Of a stretch of DNA of 64,000 bases, positions 45,969 through 55,212 are shown piece by piece. Each line of letters starts with the position of its first letter. Within the stretch, counting starts at the first letter, position 1. The notes beneath the pieces were generated by a model, which was not told the origin of the DNA, did no database searches, and saw only the letters and a program-made list of their open reading frames with translations. The stretch is from an uncultured Collinsella sp. Lineage in GTDB: Bacteria; Actinomycetota; Coriobacteriia; Coriobacteriales; Coriobacteriaceae. The stretch lies in NCBI GenBank assembly GCA_958423535.1, contig CATZRJ010000002.1, positions 1 through 64,000 on the forward strand, given 5' to 3'. Position numbers and translations under genes: made by a program.

Positions 45969-45996
45969 CCGCCCGCCTCGCGAATGAGACGGGCGG
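45969..45996 (-). terminator. Hairpin after ppdK
   Basis: CCGCCCG and CGGGCGG arms with an inner CTC/GAG pair lie 38 bases beyond the ppdK stop. The following bases (TTATCATG) are not a T-run, so it is a weak or factor-assisted terminator. Confidence 0.5.
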
Positions 45997-46033
45997 CATG
46001 AAGGGGCTACGCTAGGCGTCTAAACCCAAAACG

Positions 46034-48784
46034 TTAGGCGGAGCGCTTCGCCTCGAGCTTGGCCTGCGCGGCCGTAAGACGTGCGAGGGGTACGCGATAG
46101 GGCGAACAGGACACATAGTCCACGTCGGCCACGTTGAACAGGTCCTTAATGGATTTGGGGTCGCCGCCGTGCTCGCCGCACACGCCAAAGTGCATGTCGG
46201 GGTTGGTGGTGCGACCCTTCTCAACGGCCATGCGCACCAGCTCGAGTACCGCCGAGTCGATGGTCTCGAAGGGGTTGTCCTTCAAGATCTTCTTGTGCAT
46301 GTACAGGGGGATGAACTTGGCCTCGGCGTCGTCGCGAGAGAAGCCGAAGGTCGTCTGCGTAAGGTCGTTGGTGCCAAAGCAGAAGAAGTCGGCGTGCTGA
46401 GCGATCTCGTCGGCGACCATACAGGCGCGCGGCAGCTCGAGCATCGTGCCCACGGGAATATTGAGCTCGACGCCCTCCTCGGCAGAAACCTCGGCGATCA
46501 CGCGCTCGATGACCTCGCGGGTCTGGACATGCTCCGCCGTAATGGAGACAAGCGGAACCATGATCTCGGGACGCGGATCGACGCCCTCCTTAATAAGGCG
46601 GGCGGCTGCCGTGGCGACAGCGCGAACTTGCATGAGTGGCAGGTCGCCAAAGACAACGGACAGGCGCACGCCGCGCAAGCCGAGCATGGGGTTCGACTCG
46701 ACCATGCCGTCGATACGACGCAGTCGGGCACGTAGGACGGCAAGCTCTTCCTCGCTGGCGCCAGCGGCTTCCTTCTTGGTGATGGCGACCTCGAGCTCGC
46801 GAGGATTATCCAGGAACTCATGCAGCGGCGGATCGAGCAGGCGGACGACCACATCGCGACCGGACATGGTCTTGAACATCGCCAGGAAGTCCTCAGTCTG
46901 AACCTTGAGTAGGTCAGCCAGGGCCTGCTGCTTCACGGCCTCATCATCGGACAGGATGAAGCTCTGGATGATGTTTTTGCGGTCGCCCAGGAACATGTGC
47001 TCGGTGCGGCACAGGCCGATAGCCTCGGCGCCAAACTCGAGGGCGAGCGCGGCATCCTCGGGGTTGTCGGCGTTGACGCGCACATGGTTGGCGTGGCCGC
47101 CGGTCTCGTCCAGACGAATCTCGTCGGCCCAGGACAGGATGGTGTCCAGGTCGCCGGTGAGCTCGGCCGAAACCAGATCAACGGCGCCGTCGACGACGAT
47201 ACCCTGGGTGCCGTCGATGGAGATGACATCGCCCTCATGTAGCACGCGGTCGCTGCCCTCGATGCGCACGACCTTCTCGGCGGCGTCGATGTGGAAGCGC
47301 TCGACGCCGCAGACGCAGGGCGTGCCCATACCGCGAGCGATAACGGCGGCATGGCTCGTCTTGCCACCGTGGCTGGTCAGGATACCCTCGGCGGCGACCA
47401 TACCCTTCAGGTCGTCGGGGTTGGTCTCCCAGCGGACCAGAATGACCTTATGGCCCTCGGCAGAACGCGCGACGGCGTCATCGCTCGAGAACACGACCTC
47501 GCCCACGGCGGCACCGGGACTGGCGTTAAGGCCGCATGCGAGCGGCTCGTACTTCTTGGAGGAGTCGAACTGCGGGTGCAGGAGCTGGTCGAGCTGCGCG
47601 GGATCGATTCGGCCCACAGCCTCCTCGCGGGTGATCAGACCCTCCTCGACCATTTCGATGGCAATGCGCAGGGCGGCGGTGGCAGTGCGCTTGCCCACGC
47701 GGGTCTGGAGCATCCAGAGCTTGCCCTGCTCGATGGTGAACTCGATATCGCACATATCGCGGTAATGGTCCTCGAGCGTCAGGAACACGCGCTCGAGCTC
47801 CTCACCTGCAGACTCGAGGCCCGGGGTGGCCTTGAGGTCGGCAATGGGCTCGGTGTTGCGGATGCCGGCGACAACGTCCTCACCCTGGGCGTTAACCAAA
47901 AAGTCACCGTAGAACTCCTTGGTGCCGTCGGCCGGGTTGCGCGTAAAGGCGACGCCGGTCGCAGAGGTATCGCCCTTGTTGCCAAAGACCATGGCCTGCA
48001 CGTTGACGGCGGTGCCGAGATCGTCGGAAATGCCATGCTGCTTGCGGTAGATGCGGGCACGCTCGTTCATCCAGCTGCCAAAGACGGCCTGAATGGCAAG
48101 GCGCAGCTGGAGCTCCGGATCGCGCGGGAAGACGGGCTTGCCGTCCGCGACCTCGAGCTCGGGGTACAGAGCGGCCTCAACGTTGTCTGAGTAAATGCCC
48201 TTGAAAGTCTCGACGAGCTCCTGCAGGTCCTCGGCTGAAAGCTCGGAATCGACGCGAACACCGGCAACCAGGCGGGCCTGGGTCAGGGCGTTCTCGAACA
48301 GGTCGGAATCGACGCCCATAACGACGTTGGAGAACATCTGGATAAAGCGGCGGTAGCTGTCCCAGGCAAAGCGCGGGTTTTGCGTCTGGGCGATGAGGCC
48401 CTGAACGGAGTCGTCGTTGAGGCCCAAGTTGAGGACCGTGTCCATCATGCCGGGCATGGAGAACGGAGCGCCCGAGCGCACCGATACGAGCAGCGGATCG
48501 GAGGCGTCGCCGAGCTTCTTGCCGCAGCGGGCCTCGAGGTCGGCCTCGGCAGCAACGATCTCATCGAGTGCACCTTCGGGCCAGACGTTGCCGGCACCGG
48601 AGTACTCGACACAGGTCTGGCAGGTAATGGTAAAGCCACCGGGAACCGGCAGGCCGATGCGGCTCATCTCGGCTAGGTTTGCGCCCTTGCCGCCAAGCAC
48701 GAAGTTCATGGACTTGTCGCCCTCAGTGACGCAGGTGCCCTGGGCGTCGGTTCCAAAACGGTAAACCCTCTTGCAATCGCTCAC
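46034..48784 (-). CDS. ppdK: Pyruvate, phosphate dikinase
   Basis: PPDK interconverts pyruvate, ATP and phosphate with PEP, AMP and pyrophosphate, giving reversible glycolytic or gluconeogenic control. The N-terminal ATP-grasp domain (GGKGANLAEMSRIGLPVPGG) is followed by the swivelling domain with catalytic His478 in KTSHAAVIARGMG. The C-terminal PEP barrel has GLCRTEHMF and FCFGTNDLTQTTFGFSRDD. Thr476, two residues before the His, is the residue modified by the regulatory kinase encoded just upstream. It is 916 residues with a GTG start preceded by GGAAGGGGA. Confidence 0.97.
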   Translation of the reverse strand: MSDCKRVYRFGTDAQGTCVTEGDKSMNFVLGGKGANLAEMSRIGLPVPGGFTITCQTCVEYSGAGNVWPEGALDEIVAAEADLEARCGKKLGDASDPLLVSVRSGAPFSMPGMMDTVLNLGLNDDSVQGLIAQTQNPRFAWDSYRRFIQMFSNVVMGVDSDLFENALTQARLVAGVRVDSELSAEDLQELVETFKGIYSDNVEAALYPELEVADGKPVFPRDPELQLRLAIQAVFGSWMNERARIYRKQHGISDDLGTAVNVQAMVFGNKGDTSATGVAFTRNPADGTKEFYGDFLVNAQGEDVVAGIRNTEPIADLKATPGLESAGEELERVFLTLEDHYRDMCDIEFTIEQGKLWMLQTRVGKRTATAALRIAIEMVEEGLITREEAVGRIDPAQLDQLLHPQFDSSKKYEPLACGLNASPGAAVGEVVFSSDDAVARSAEGHKVILVRWETNPDDLKGMVAAEGILTSHGGKTSHAAVIARGMGTPCVCGVERFHIDAAEKVVRIEGSDRVLHEGDVISIDGTQGIVVDGAVDLVSAELTGDLDTILSWADEIRLDETGGHANHVRVNADNPEDAALALEFGAEAIGLCRTEHMFLGDRKNIIQSFILSDDEAVKQQALADLLKVQTEDFLAMFKTMSGRDVVVRLLDPPLHEFLDNPRELEVAITKKEAAGASEEELAVLRARLRRIDGMVESNPMLGLRGVRLSVVFGDLPLMQVRAVATAAARLIKEGVDPRPEIMVPLVSITAEHVQTREVIERVIAEVSAEEGVELNIPVGTMLELPRACMVADEIAQHADFFCFGTNDLTQTTFGFSRDDAEAKFIPLYMHKKILKDNPFETIDSAVLELVRMAVEKGRTTNPDMHFGVCGEHGGDPKSIKDLFNVADVDYVSCSPYRVPLARLTAAQAKLEAKRSA

Positions 48785-49082
48785 GATACTTCCCCTTCCA
48801 TACGCTCTCGCGCACGACCGTGGTGACGAATCAACCCGCCGGATGCGGGCCGTGAGGGAACTATACGGCGGGTTTCACGCTGACATGAGAAGAGGGTGCG
48901 GGGTTTGGTAAACGAGGTAAATGTAGCGGTAAACGGTAGGTAAAGGTGGCTACCTTATGAAGATACCAACGCAAGAAACTTGCAGGTCAAATGCAAGTTC
49001 TTTGCTAAATCGCTTTATCATTATCGTGCATTATTTATAGGTAGTCTTTTTAAGACGGTGCATTTTTAGCTACCCCAAAGAG
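48785..49082. promoter_or_regulatory. Regulatory region between pdrP and ppdK
   Basis: No gene is seen. On the minus strand TTGACC (48985-48990) and TATCTT (48960-48965, 19-bp spacer) are promoter candidates for ppdK. A 13-bp-armed dyad at 48971-49005 overlaps the -35. Four GGTAAA copies (starting 48907, 48916, 48928, 48939 on the plus strand) lie downstream. Near 49028-49066 GTGCATT occurs twice. Confidence 0.55.
48971..49005. repeat. Dyad overlapping the putative ppdK promoter
   Basis: GCAAGAAACTTGC and GCAAGTTCTTTGC are inverted arms with two mismatches around 9 bases. The left arm is itself the palindrome GCAAG-AAA-CTTGC. Confidence 0.6.
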
Positions 49083-49958
49083 CTAGCTTTGCTGGGCTCG
49101 GCGGACGGCGCGACAGGCACGGGCTTCTTGGATTTCCTCCAAGTGACTAATGATCTCGGAGGCGCTCTCCTCGATCGCCTTGCCGTCGGTGCGCACCACA
49201 AAACAGCCCAGGCGCTTCATAAGGGCACGGGCTTCCTCGAGCTCGCTGCGAACGCTCTCGGGCTCGGCATAGGAGCCTGCGACGGCGCGGGCGTAGTCAT
49301 CGCCCAAGCGGCTATCGCGAATCCCGGAGATCACATCGACAGTGGAAATCAGTCCGAACAACCGCATCGGGTCGACCTCGTAAATTGACTTCGGCGGCTC
49401 CAAGCCATGGGCCAAAGGAACATTGGCAACCTTGTAACCCTGATAGGCCAAATACATCGACAGCGGCGTCTTGGACGTACGCGACACACCCAGCAGCACG
49501 ATATCGGCACCCGACAGATCGTCGCAACCGCGCCCGTCGTCGTGCTCAACGAAATACTCCATGGCCTCGATACGATGGAAATAACGGTCATCGGTCTTGT
49601 GAATAACGCCCGCAACGCCCTTGGGCGGCACACCGATGAGCGACGACAACACGGCAAGTGTCGGGCCGATCAAGTCGACCGAGCGGATATGCAGCATACC
49701 CAGGTAATCGAGCACGCGGGCGCGAAGCGCCGGATCGACAATGGTGTGGAACACGGCAATATCGCGATGGTCTGCATCAACGCGCTGGCCCACAAACGAC
49801 TTGACCTGCTCCACAGAGTTCACCTTGGGCAGGCGCAAGAGACGAAAAGCCCCTTCATCAAATTGCCCGGACGCCGCAAGCACCACCTCACAAGCGGTAT
49901 CACCGAGCGAGTCGGAGATAACGATAACGGTGGGACGAGCGGTGACCGGGCAATCCAT
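49083..49958 (-). CDS. pdrP: PPDK regulatory protein (bifunctional kinase/phosphorylase)
   Basis: This DUF299-family enzyme inactivates PPDK by ADP-dependent threonine phosphorylation and reactivates it by phosphate-dependent dephosphorylation. The N-terminal VIVISDSLGDTA and the P-loop-like GVSRTSKTPLSMYLA are the family signatures. The 291-residue length fits. The gene directly upstream of ppdK on the same strand supports PPDK, rather than PEP synthase, as target. It follows glyS by 34 bp and probably shares the glyQ-glyS transcript. Confidence 0.93.
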   Translation of the reverse strand: MDCPVTARPTVIVISDSLGDTACEVVLAASGQFDEGAFRLLRLPKVNSVEQVKSFVGQRVDADHRDIAVFHTIVDPALRARVLDYLGMLHIRSVDLIGPTLAVLSSLIGVPPKGVAGVIHKTDDRYFHRIEAMEYFVEHDDGRGCDDLSGADIVLLGVSRTSKTPLSMYLAYQGYKVANVPLAHGLEPPKSIYEVDPMRLFGLISTVDVISGIRDSRLGDDYARAVAGSYAEPESVRSELEEARALMKRLGCFVVRTDGKAIEESASEIISHLEEIQEARACRAVRRAQQS

Positions 49959-49992
49959 GCGGGGCTCCTTTTGCGCTTATGCGCAGGCTAGC

Positions 49993-52089
49993 TTACTTTT
50001 TGCGAGCAAGCTCACCGATGTTTGCGATGCCGGAGAAAACGGCCTCAAAGCGGTTGAGCAGCTTAAGGCGATTATCGCGGAGCTGCTCGTCCTTGTCCAT
50101 GACCATAACCTCGTCGAAGAAGCGGTCGATGGGGGCGCGCAGAGCTGCAAGGGCGGCAAATGCGGCCGGGTAATCCTCGGCGGCGAGAGCAGCATCGACG
50201 GCGATCTGAGCAGCCTCGGAGGCGTCGGCGAGCGCGAGCTCGACCTCGCCCATCAGGCTGCGGTCGTACTCCGCACCCAGCTCGGGCTTGGAGATGTGCG
50301 CGGCGCGGGCATAGGCGGTAGCCAGGTTGTCGAAGGTCTCGGCATCGTTCTTGCGGGCTTCGTCGAGGGCGGCGCAGCGGGCGAAGAAGACCGACGGGGC
50401 GATGATGTGCACCGCAGAGACGGCGGCGACGGTATCGGCAGGAATCTTCTCGTCGCGGGCCATGCTCACCAGGCGGCCATGGAAGAAGTCACGGACCTGT
50501 TGGGCGACCTCGGCGGCGTCGAACTCAATGCCTTGCTCGCTATAGAGCTCAAGGGCAAAGTCGATCAGCGACGTGGGGTCGATCGGCAGACGATCGCGCA
50601 GGATGTTGATAATGCCGATAGCGGCGCGACGCAGCGCGTACGGGTCCGAAGAGCCGGTCGGAGGCTCGCCGATGGCAAAGATACCGGCGATGGTATCGAG
50701 CTTGTCGGCACAGGCCACGATGCAGCCAGCGGTGCCCTCGGGCAGCTCATCGCCTGCAAAGCGGGGACGATAGTGATCGCGGATGGCGTGGGCGACCTCG
50801 TCGTTCTCCCCCATCGCGATAGCGTAGTAACTGCCCATCACGCCCTGCTGGCTCGTGAACTCGACGACGGCGTTGGATACCAGGTCGGCCTTGCACAGGT
50901 GAGCGGCGCGAGCGGCATCGGCGGCAAGGTGGGCGCCCAGATGGGCCTCGCGAGCGATGGCGAGCGCGAGCTGCTCAATGCGCTCGGACTTGGCGAGCAC
51001 GCTACCGAGCTTCTCCTGGAAGGCGACCTTGGCCAGACGCTCGCGGAACTCGTCGAGGGAGATCTTCAGGTCCTCCTCGTAGAAGAACTTGGCGTCGTCC
51101 AGACGGGCGCGCACGACGCGCTCGTTGCCGTCGATCACGCGCTCGGCGTTCTCGGGCTTGCTGTTGGAGACGACCACGAACTCACGCGTAAGCTTGCCCT
51201 CGCCGTCATAGATCGGGAAGTAGCGCTGGTTGGTGAGCATGGACTCGCAGATAATCTCATGCGGGACCTTGAGGAACTCCTCATCGAAGGTACCGACGAG
51301 CACCGTCGGCCACTCGCAGAGGTTGATGACCTCCTCAAAGACCTTCTTGGGCGTATCGACGTGGCAGCCGGGGCGAGCAGCCTCGACCTCGGCGATACCG
51401 GCAAGGATAGCCTCACGACGACGCTCGGCAGAGAGCACACCGGCGTCCTCGAGCACCTGCTCGTAGACGGCGGGGCTGGCGACCACATGGTCACCGGGGC
51501 CAAGTACGCGATGACCACGCGTGGTGTTGCCACTCGTCACATCGGCAAACGACACGGGCACGACGTCTTCGCCCAGAAGGCAGCAGATCCAACGGACCGG
51601 ACGAACAAACGTAGCGTGCTCGTGGCCCCAACGCTGGCTGCGATAGTTGGGCCACTGCAGGCCAGCGATAGTCTTCTCGCACAGGGCCGTCAGGATCGGG
51701 GTGGCCGGGGCGGAAGGAATGTTCTTCTCGGCAAAGACGTACTCACGACCGTCGGTGTCCTCGCGACGGACCAGGTCCTCGGCAGCCACACCGCACTTGC
51801 GGGCAAACCCCTGGGCGGCCTTGGTGGCATTGCCGTCGGCATCAAAGGCAATGTTTGCCGCAGGGCCGCGCTTGACCTCATGGACCTCATCGGTCGCGGT
51901 GGCGACGTTGGCCACGAGCGCAGCCAGGCGACGCGGGCTCGAGATCACGCGGACCTCGCCATGGGCCAGACCGGCCTCGTCGAGACCCTTGGCGATCATG
52001 GTGCCAAGCTGCTTGACGGCATTGTTCAGCGGTGCGGAGGGCATTTCCTCCGTACCGATCTCAAACAGGAAATCCTTAGCGTCTGCCAT
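49993..52089 (-). CDS. glyS: Glycyl-tRNA synthetase beta subunit
   Basis: The beta subunit of the tetrameric glycyl-tRNA synthetase binds tRNA. The 698-residue protein starts FLFEIGTEEMPSAP. It has the HD-like domain segment YRPRFAGDELPEGTAGCIVACADKLD and a C-terminal anticodon-binding domain (FFDEVMVMDKDEQLRDNRL). The ATG lies 3 bases past the glyQ stop. Actinobacteria often have the single-chain dimeric form; this split alpha/beta form is the one found in Coriobacteria and most Firmicutes. Confidence 0.96.
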   Translation of the reverse strand: MADAKDFLFEIGTEEMPSAPLNNAVKQLGTMIAKGLDEAGLAHGEVRVISSPRRLAALVANVATATDEVHEVKRGPAANIAFDADGNATKAAQGFARKCGVAAEDLVRREDTDGREYVFAEKNIPSAPATPILTALCEKTIAGLQWPNYRSQRWGHEHATFVRPVRWICCLLGEDVVPVSFADVTSGNTTRGHRVLGPGDHVVASPAVYEQVLEDAGVLSAERRREAILAGIAEVEAARPGCHVDTPKKVFEEVINLCEWPTVLVGTFDEEFLKVPHEIICESMLTNQRYFPIYDGEGKLTREFVVVSNSKPENAERVIDGNERVVRARLDDAKFFYEEDLKISLDEFRERLAKVAFQEKLGSVLAKSERIEQLALAIAREAHLGAHLAADAARAAHLCKADLVSNAVVEFTSQQGVMGSYYAIAMGENDEVAHAIRDHYRPRFAGDELPEGTAGCIVACADKLDTIAGIFAIGEPPTGSSDPYALRRAAIGIINILRDRLPIDPTSLIDFALELYSEQGIEFDAAEVAQQVRDFFHGRLVSMARDEKIPADTVAAVSAVHIIAPSVFFARCAALDEARKNDAETFDNLATAYARAAHISKPELGAEYDRSLMGEVELALADASEAAQIAVDAALAAEDYPAAFAALAALRAPIDRFFDEVMVMDKDEQLRDNRLKLLNRFEAVFSGIANIGELARKK

Positions 52090-52092
52090 GGC

Positions 52093-53004
52093 TTACGCCA
52101 CCTCGCCTTCCTGGTCGGCATTCTCGTTGACTCCGGCGACCTCGGCCATATAGGCCTCGCAGCACGCCTTGGCGACGGCGCGGACGCGCAGGATGTAGTT
52201 GGCACGCTCGACCGCGGACAGCGCGCCACGGGCATCGAGCAGGTTGAAGGCATGGCTGCACTTCATGACGCAGTCGTACGCCGGCAGCGGCAGCTTGCGC
52301 TCCAGACAGGAGTGACACTCGGCCTCGTAGTCGTCAAACTTCTGACGCATCATCTCGACGTTGGCGACCTCAAAGTTGTAGGCGCTAAACTCACGCTCGT
52401 TCTCCAGGAACACGTCGCCATAAGTCATAGGCGTGCCGTCGGGCAGATAGCTCCACACCAAGTCATAGACGGAGTTGACGCCCTGGGCGTACATGGCGAT
52501 GCGCTCCAGGCCGTAGGTGATCTCGACGGGCACGGGGTCGACCTCGATGCCGCCCACCTGCTGGAAGTACGTGAACTGCGTGACCTCCATGCCGTTGAGC
52601 CAGACCTCCCAGCCAAGGCCCCAGGCGCCCAGGGTCGGGCTCTCCCAGTCGTCCTCGACAAAACGGACGTCATGGTCGTTGGGGTCCAGGCCAATGGCAG
52701 CCAGCGAACCCAGGTAGAGCTCCTGGGCGTTGACCGGCGACGGCTTGATGAGCACCTGGAACTGATAGTAGTGCTGCATGCGGTTGGGGTTCTCGCCGTA
52801 GCGGCCGTCGGCGGGACGGCGGCAAGGCTGAGCGTAGCAGGTGCGCCACTCGGCGGGACCGAGCGAGCGCAGCGTGGTCGCGGTGTGGAAGGTACCGGCA
52901 CCGACCTCAGAGTCATAGGGCTGCATAATGACGCAGCCCTGCTCGCCCCAGTACTGCTGGAGACGCAGGATGATGTCTTGGAAGGAAAGCGATGAAGCGT
53001 TCAT
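52093..53004 (-). CDS. glyQ: Glycyl-tRNA synthetase alpha subunit
   Basis: The alpha subunit carries the class II catalytic core for glycine activation. [18 protein letters not shown], the motif 2 region [15 protein letters not shown] and [17 protein letters not shown] are diagnostic. It is 303 residues. It heads the unit glyQ-glyS-pdrP. A TATAGT element near the lepB stop is the likely -10. Confidence 0.97.
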   Translation of the reverse strand: MNASSLSFQDIILRLQQYWGEQGCVIMQPYDSEVGAGTFHTATTLRSLGPAEWRTCYAQPCRRPADGRYGENPNRMQHYYQFQVLIKPSPVNAQELYLGSLAAIGLDPNDHDVRFVEDDWESPTLGAWGLGWEVWLNGMEVTQFTYFQQVGGIEVDPVPVEITYGLERIAMYAQGVNSVYDLVWSYLPDGTPMTYGDVFLENEREFSAYNFEVANVEMMRQKFDDYEAECHSCLERKLPLPAYDCVMKCSHAFNLLDARGALSAVERANYILRVRAVAKACCEAYMAEVAGVNENADQEGEVA

Positions 53005-53050
53005 GCCTCTAATATCCCCTCGTCGAAACGATTACACGGTTAGGTACTGT

Positions 53051-53056
53051 ACTATA
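53051..53056 (-). promoter_or_regulatory. Probable -10 of glyQ
   Basis: TATAGT on the minus strand, 46 bases before glyQ and just beyond the lepB stop. No strong -35 is apparent. Confidence 0.45.
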
Positions 53057-53063
53057 GCGGTTT

Positions 53064-53627
53064 TTAGTCGATAGCGCCGATGCGGTTGAGCGGCCAGTAG
53101 CGCACAAGCGCCACGGCGATCAAATCAGAGCGATCGACGGGACCAAAGTAACGTGAGTCGGCAGAGTTTTCGCGGTTGTCGCCCATCACCCACACGCACC
53201 CGTCGGGAACGGTGTAGGGATAGCTTACCTGAGCGCCGGGAGCCTGGACCGAAAGCGGCCAGCTCATGCCGGTCGTGTAGTCCTCGTCGAGCGCCTGGCC
53301 GTCAACGACCACCTTGCCGTCCCGAAGGTCGACCGTCTGGCCGGCCGTGGCAATAACACGCTTGACGAGAACATCGTGCTCGGAGGTGACATCGGGGTTG
53401 TGGAACACCACGATATCGCCTTGGCTGACAGGCTGGCCGAGCTTAAGGCTCACCTTTTGCGCCAGGATCTGGTCGCCGATCTCGATCGTGGACTCCATGG
53501 AGCCGGTGGGCACCACAAAGGGTTCGACCACAAACGAGCGAATCAGGAAGGTGGCGACCAGTGCGATCGCGACGACCACGATCCACTCAAACGCACCCTT
53601 TAGCACGGAATGCTGCGATGGAACCAT
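53064..53627 (-). CDS. lepB: Signal peptidase I
   Basis: LepB removes signal peptides from secreted proteins at the outer face of the membrane. One N-terminal membrane helix (about residues 13-31) precedes the catalytic Ser43 in PTGSMEST and Lys89 in VLVKRVIA. GDNRENSADSRYFGP forms box E. The protein is 187 residues from the ATG at 53627, with AAGGAG upstream. It follows trmD by 2 bp and is last in the rpsP operon. Confidence 0.96.
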   Translation of the reverse strand: MVPSQHSVLKGAFEWIVVVAIALVATFLIRSFVVEPFVVPTGSMESTIEIGDQILAQKVSLKLGQPVSQGDIVVFHNPDVTSEHDVLVKRVIATAGQTVDLRDGKVVVDGQALDEDYTTGMSWPLSVQAPGAQVSYPYTVPDGCVWVMGDNRENSADSRYFGPVDRSDLIAVALVRYWPLNRIGAID

Positions 53628-53629
53628 TC

Positions 53630-54388
53630 TCACTCCTTGCTCTGCGAATACGATGCGTCCAGGATGTCCTGCGCGTATGCGCGCTCCTCGGGCGTAAGCC
53701 GCGCCGTCTCGATCAGGTCGGGACGCCAGCGGCAGGTGCGCTCGATGGCATTCTTACGGCGCCAGGCGTCAACCTTGGCATGGTCACCGCTCACGAGCAC
53801 CGGCGGCACGCCCTCGCCGTTGAACTCGGCGGGACGGGTGTACTGCGCGTACTCGAGCAGGCCACCGTCCTCGGCAGTCGAGAACGACTCATCGACATTG
53901 CTCATCTCGTCACCAAGGGCGCCGGGAATCAAACGTACGACGGCATCGGCAACGACCATAGCGGGAAGCTCGCCGCCCGTAAGCACGTAGTCGCCGATCG
54001 ACAGGCGCTCGTCGGCATACGCATAAGCGCGCTCGTCGACGCCCTCGTAGCGGCTGCAAACAAACAGCAGGCGCTCGCTTTTGAGCAGGCGCTCGGCCAC
54101 ATGCTGCGTAAAGGGTTCGCCGCAGGGCGTAAAGAACACCACGGTGGGCTTGGGACCCTCGGAACTAATAGCCTCGATGGCCTCGGCGATGGGCTCGACC
54201 TTCATAAGCATGCCCTGCCCGCCGCCGTACGGCTCGTCATCGACGGTACGATGGCGGTCGTGCGTCCAGTCGCGCAGGTTATAGGCCTTAAAATCAAAAA
54301 GGCCGGCCTTGCGGGCGCGGCCCAAAATCGACGTGGACATGACGGGCTCAAACATCTCGGGAAAGACCGAAAGGGTCTCAATCAGCAT
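53630..54388 (-). CDS. trmD: tRNA (guanine-N1)-methyltransferase TrmD
   Basis: TrmD makes m1G37, which prevents +1 frameshifting. The SPOUT knot is visible as FVCSRYEGVDERAYAYADERLSIGDYVLTGGELPAMV. The N-terminal IETLSVFPEMFEPV is typical. The ATG at 54388 with AGGGAGG upstream gives 252 residues. It lies 10 bp after rimM in the conserved rpsP-rimM-trmD order. Confidence 0.97.
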   Translation of the reverse strand: MLIETLSVFPEMFEPVMSTSILGRARKAGLFDFKAYNLRDWTHDRHRTVDDEPYGGGQGMLMKVEPIAEAIEAISSEGPKPTVVFFTPCGEPFTQHVAERLLKSERLLFVCSRYEGVDERAYAYADERLSIGDYVLTGGELPAMVVADAVVRLIPGALGDEMSNVDESFSTAEDGGLLEYAQYTRPAEFNGEGVPPVLVSGDHAKVDAWRRKNAIERTCRWRPDLIETARLTPEERAYAQDILDASYSQSKE

Positions 54389-54398
54389 GTTGTCCTCC

Positions 54399-54920
54399 CT
54401 ACTTGTCCATATCAATCAACCCGTCCATAACGTGGACGGAAATTGTCCCCTGATCGGGAAGATCGAGCACAACCTGCTCGATCACGGGAATCAGCACCTC
54501 GCCGTACCGATCGCCCTCGACAACCCAAACATCGTTGGCGGGCGTCGACATGATCTCGACAATCGTGCCGAGCGAACCGAAACGCTCGTCGACCACCTCG
54601 CGACCCATCAGATCGGTATAGGCGGCATCGAGCGAATCGAGCTCAAAGTCGTCACGATTTGCCAGCACGTAGCATCCGGTGATGCCCTCGGCGGCCGTCA
54701 AGTCATCAATGCCCTCAAACGAGACCAGATCGCCATCGCCCGTATCGGTGACGGATGTGACCGTGCAAAAACGGTCACGCTTGAGCGCCGGCGGCGTCAA
54801 GGCGACGCGCATACCCGGCGTCAATACAGAAGGAAGCCCCCGCAGCGGCTGCGCGAGGACCTCCCCCTTCCTTCCGTGCGGCTTGACCACACGGGCGATG
54901 TTTTTGTACTGGGACCTCAA
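54399..54920 (-). CDS. rimM: 16S rRNA processing protein RimM
   Basis: RimM assists maturation of the 30S head with S19. The N-terminal NIARVVKPHGRKGEVLAQPL and the C-terminal PRC-barrel segment (GSLGTIVEIMSTPANDVWVV, then LIPVIEQVVLDLP) define the family. It is 173 residues. The start is a TTG that lies at the centre of a perfect GGACCT/AGGTCC palindrome, four bases from the khpA stop. The Shine-Dalgarno is very close, so initiation may depend on coupling to khpA. Confidence 0.92.
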   Translation of the reverse strand: MRSQYKNIARVVKPHGRKGEVLAQPLRGLPSVLTPGMRVALTPPALKRDRFCTVTSVTDTGDGDLVSFEGIDDLTAAEGITGCYVLANRDDFELDSLDAAYTDLMGREVVDERFGSLGTIVEIMSTPANDVWVVEGDRYGEVLIPVIEQVVLDLPDQGTISVHVMDGLIDMDK

Positions 54921-54925
54921 GGTCC
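54912..54925. repeat. Palindrome enclosing the rimM start codon
   Basis: GGACCT-CA-AGGTCC is a perfect 6-bp-armed palindrome at the khpA-rimM junction. The TTG initiation codon lies in its centre. Confidence 0.6.
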
Positions 54926-55209
54926 TAGCCCAGAACCTCTACCTCGACTGCAGTGTCGAGGCGAGCGGCCAGTGCACGGGCGAGCGTGCGAATGGCCTTG
55001 ATGGTACGGCCACGACGGCCGATGACCTTAGCGACGTCATCCTCGGCAACCGAAACCTCAATCGTGGAGGCGTCGTCACCATCGATGACCTCAAGGCTCA
55101 CGGAATCCGGGTCGTCGACGATCTGAACAACGAGATATTCGACGAGATCGGCGATGCGATCTGAGAGCATTGCCTCACCCTCGAGCTGTGCAGCGTCAAC
55201 CTCAGGCAC
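54925..55209 (-). CDS. khpA: KH-domain RNA-binding protein KhpA
   Basis: KhpA is a small KH protein that, with KhpB, binds mRNAs and influences cell division and elongation in Gram-positives. The GXXG loop appears as IGRRGRTIKAIRTLA near the C-terminal third. It is 94 residues, starting at a GTG with GAGGAG upstream. It lies between rpsP and rimM, its standard place. khpB is not in this window. Confidence 0.92.
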   Translation of the reverse strand: MPEVDAAQLEGEAMLSDRIADLVEYLVVQIVDDPDSVSLEVIDGDDASTIEVSVAEDDVAKVIGRRGRTIKAIRTLARALAARLDTAVEVEVLG

Positions 55210-55212
55210 GAT

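Noticed and set aside
48898..48945. GGTAAA cluster as a CRISPR array
   Set aside because: Repeats are only 6 bp with 3-6 bp between them. There are no spacers of CRISPR length and no cas genes nearby.
49741..52995. Plus-strand open frame of 1084 codons opposite glyS/glyQ
   Set aside because: Composition (Val/Leu/Gly/Asp-rich, repetitive) mirrors the antisense of glyS and glyQ. No motif was found and the real genes are certain.
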